Positions 62,389-64,000 of a stretch of 64,000 nt of DNA are shown in pieces. The position numbers and the translations under genes are program-made. This DNA comes from Streptosporangium nondiastaticum (GTDB lineage Bacteria; Actinomycetota; Actinomycetes; Streptomycetales; Streptomycetaceae): assembly GCF_003011965.1 (NCBI RefSeq), contig NZ_PXWG01000011.1, positions 1-64,000 of the forward strand, in the 5' to 3' direction. The notes under the pieces were generated by a model that had not been told where the DNA came from, ran no database searches, and saw only the letters and a program-made list of their open reading frames with translations. Within the stretch, counting starts at the first letter, position 1, and each line of letters opens with the position of its first letter.

Positions 62389-63841
62389 CATGCCCTCGGC
62401 TCGGCAGGCGACGGCACTGCACGAGCTGTCCGTTCCCGAGGCGGGAGCGCTCCTGCGGTCGGGTGAGCTCACCTCGGTCGAGCTCACCCGGCACGCCCTC
62501 GACCGGATCGCGCGGCTCGACCCCGCGCTGCACGCCTTCATCCTGGTCACGGAGCGCACCGCACTGGAGCGGGCCGAAGCGGCCGACCGCGACCTGCGGG
62601 CCGGCACCGACCGCGGTCCGATGCACGGGATCCCGTACGCGCTGAAGGACATCTTCGACGCGGAAGGCGTCCCCACCACGAACGCCTCGTGGCTGCGGAC
62701 CGGCGACGTGGCCCGTACGGACAGCACGGTGGAGCGCCGCCTGCGCGCCGGGGGCGCGGTCGGGCTGGGCAAGCTGACCACGTTCGAGTTCGCGGTCGGC
62801 GGCCCCAGCTTCGACCTGCCCGTGCCGCCCGCCCGCAACCCGTGGAGCGAGGAGCACGTGCCCAGCGGCTCCTCGTCGGGCTCGGGCGCGGCGGTCGCCG
62901 CGGGGCTGACCCGCGTCACCATCGGCTCCGACACCAGCGGCTCCACGCGCGGCCCCGCGTTCCACTGCGGTGCGGTCGGCCTGAAGCCGACCTACGGGCG
63001 GGTGTCCGGGCACGGCGCCCAGACCCTGTCCCGGACGCTGGACCACTTCGGGCCGCTGACCTGGACCGTCGCCGACGCGGCCGCCGCGCTGCAGGTGATC
63101 GCCGGCGCCGACCCGGCCGACCCGCGCACCGCCGGCGCCCCGCTGGACGACTGGACCGCGGCCCTGGGCCGCGGGGTCGCCGGGCTGCGCGTCGCCACCT
63201 CGCCGGGCTGGTACGCCGACGACCCCCTGACGATGCCGGAGATCACCACCGGCATCGAGCGGGCGCTCGGCGTGCTCGGCGGCCACGGCGCGTCCGTCGA
63301 GGAGGTCACGCTGCCGCCCTACGACGTGTTCAACGCGTGCGGCCGCGTCGTCTTCGCGGCGGAGGCGTTCGCCGTCCACCAGGACGACCTGCGCCGGCAC
63401 CCGCGCTCGTTCGGGCGCTACACGTACCAGCGGGTGATGCCCGGCGCCGGGATCGCGGCGGCCGACTACCTGCGCGCCATGGACGTGCGGCGATGGCTGA
63501 AGCGGCAGCTCGACGAGACCGTGTTCGACCGCCACGACGTCCTGGTGACCGTGTGCGGGCAGACCACCGCGGCGCGCTGGAGCGACTTCCCCGAGAACTG
63601 GCCGCCGCCCAAGCTCGCCAACGACATGCAGACGATCCCCTTCAGCGTCACCGGCCATCCCGCGCTGTCGCTGCCGATCGGGTTCGCTGCGGACGGGCTG
63701 CCCATCGGCCTGCAGATCGTCGGGCGGGCGCACGACGAGGCCACCGTGTTCCGCGTGGCCGAGGTGCTGGAGGCGGAACTGGGGGAGCGGCACCGCCGTC
63801 CGCAGGGCATCGACATCGATCACACAGGGGGGAACTCATGA
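62381..63841 (+). CDS. Amidase signature family enzyme (AtzE-like)
   Basis: The 486-residue amidase has the Ser-cisSer-Lys triad: Lys89 in YALKDIFD, Ser164 in GSSSGSGAAV and nucleophile Ser188 in GSDTSGSTRGPA. It hydrolyses or transfers an amide. The AtzG-like partner immediately upstream supports an AtzE-type heterocomplex. I chose GTG 62381 because GAGGAGAG precedes it at good distance. Its stop overlaps the next ATG by four bases. It could cleave an amide intermediate of the pathway. Confidence 0.92.
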   Translation: MPDMPSARQATALHELSVPEAGALLRSGELTSVELTRHALDRIARLDPALHAFILVTERTALERAEAADRDLRAGTDRGPMHGIPYALKDIFDAEGVPTTNASWLRTGDVARTDSTVERRLRAGGAVGLGKLTTFEFAVGGPSFDLPVPPARNPWSEEHVPSGSSSGSGAAVAAGLTRVTIGSDTSGSTRGPAFHCGAVGLKPTYGRVSGHGAQTLSRTLDHFGPLTWTVADAAAALQVIAGADPADPRTAGAPLDDWTAALGRGVAGLRVATSPGWYADDPLTMPEITTGIERALGVLGGHGASVEEVTLPPYDVFNACGRVVFAAEAFAVHQDDLRRHPRSFGRYTYQRVMPGAGIAAADYLRAMDVRRWLKRQLDETVFDRHDVLVTVCGQTTAARWSDFPENWPPPKLANDMQTIPFSVTGHPALSLPIGFAADGLPIGLQIVGRAHDEATVFRVAEVLEAELGERHRRPQGIDIDHTGGNS

Positions 63842-64000
63842 GTGCGGTAACCGAAGCGGCTTTGGCGACCGACTACGCGTCGGGCGCGCTCAGCAAGGAC
63901 ACCCCGGAGGAGTTCGAGCGGCTGCAGCTGCTCCAGGCCTGGGGCGATCCCGACACCCGCACCGTGCTGCGGAAGCTCGGGCTCGGCCGCGACTGGCAGT
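63838..64000 (+). CDS. SAM-dependent methyltransferase, 5' end only
   Basis: The first 54 residues are visible before the window ends: MSAVTEAALATDYASGALSK and then EFERLQLLQAWGDPDTRTVL, with KLGLGRDW leading into what should be the SAM-binding loop. This opening is typical of class I small-molecule methyltransferases, in which the next residues would be the glycine-rich motif. ATG 63838 overlaps the amidase stop (ATGA), so the operon continues past the edge. Full identity cannot be settled from this fragment. Confidence 0.7.
   Translation, partial: MSAVTEAALATDYASGALSKDTPEEFERLQLLQAWGDPDTRTVLRKLGLGRDWQ

Overview
The window reads as a chromosomal stretch of a high-GC actinomycete, almost certainly a Streptomyces or close relative. 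The evidence is very high GC with GC-saturated third codon positions, frequent GTG starts, four-base ATGA stop/start overlaps, long antisense shadow ORFs, and typical family content: GuaB1, PF04672 methyltransferase, DUF5995, CNNM/CorC tandem pair, DasR-like chitinase control and an EccA-like ATPase. No rRNA, tRNA, CRISPR array, insertion sequence or phage gene was seen.

Left part (1-13.3 kb): housekeeping genes priA(end)-fmt-rsmB-rpe, then a SorC-type sugar regulator, a CGNR zinc-finger protein divergent from a poorly delimited MFS gene, guaB1, an APC permease with a very long Lys/Ala/Pro repeat tail, and an Lrp/AsnC plus LysR regulator pair. At 13.7-16.3 kb a nitrilase-family hydrolase and an L-amino-acid 2-monooxygenase-like flavoenzyme suggest an amide route from an aromatic amino acid to an arylacetic acid.

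16.4-21.5 kb (minus strand): a tightly coupled operon of a Trypco1-like protein, a cytoplasmic trypsin-like protease, an 802-residue TPR protein, a NodB-like protein and a DUF5995 protein. Its first genes resemble the Trypco/trypsin modules predicted to be biological-conflict systems.

21.6-30.5 kb (minus strand): two CNNM/CorC membrane proteins, a PH-domain protein, hisG-hisE and a complete riboflavin operon (ribD-ribE-ribM-ribBA-ribH) led by a clear FMN riboswitch. 30.7-36.8 kb: a chitinase with a DasR-like operator in its promoter, an MFS gene, an odd secreted His/Asp- then Gly/Trp-rich protein, and a uracil permease. 37-48.8 kb: an EccA/CbxX-like AAA+ protein, a uridine-kinase-like ATPase, a secreted C39-like protease, a methyltransferase joined to a PAS-GGDEF-EAL protein, DUF779, a second GGDEF protein and a PQQ-propeller membrane protein.

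48.8-64 kb: an AzlCD amino-acid exporter with a divergent Lrp regulator; a PF10014-type free-amino-acid hydroxylase coupled to an acetyltransferase; then, across a 557-bp divergent control region with a strong promoter and a 12-bp palindrome, a one-directional operon of at least twelve genes running off the right edge: LeuA-like synthase, MaoC hydratase, IPNS-like oxygenase, CitE-like lyase, an unrecognised protein with a possible Fe/2OG triad, esterase, alpha-oxoamine synthase, ornithine-cyclodeaminase-like protein, aminopeptidase P, AtzG-like small subunit, amidase and a methyltransferase. There is no PKS, NRPS or carrier protein in view. I do not recognise its product; it looks like a dedicated pathway to an unusual amino-acid-derived metabolite and is the most interesting part of the window.
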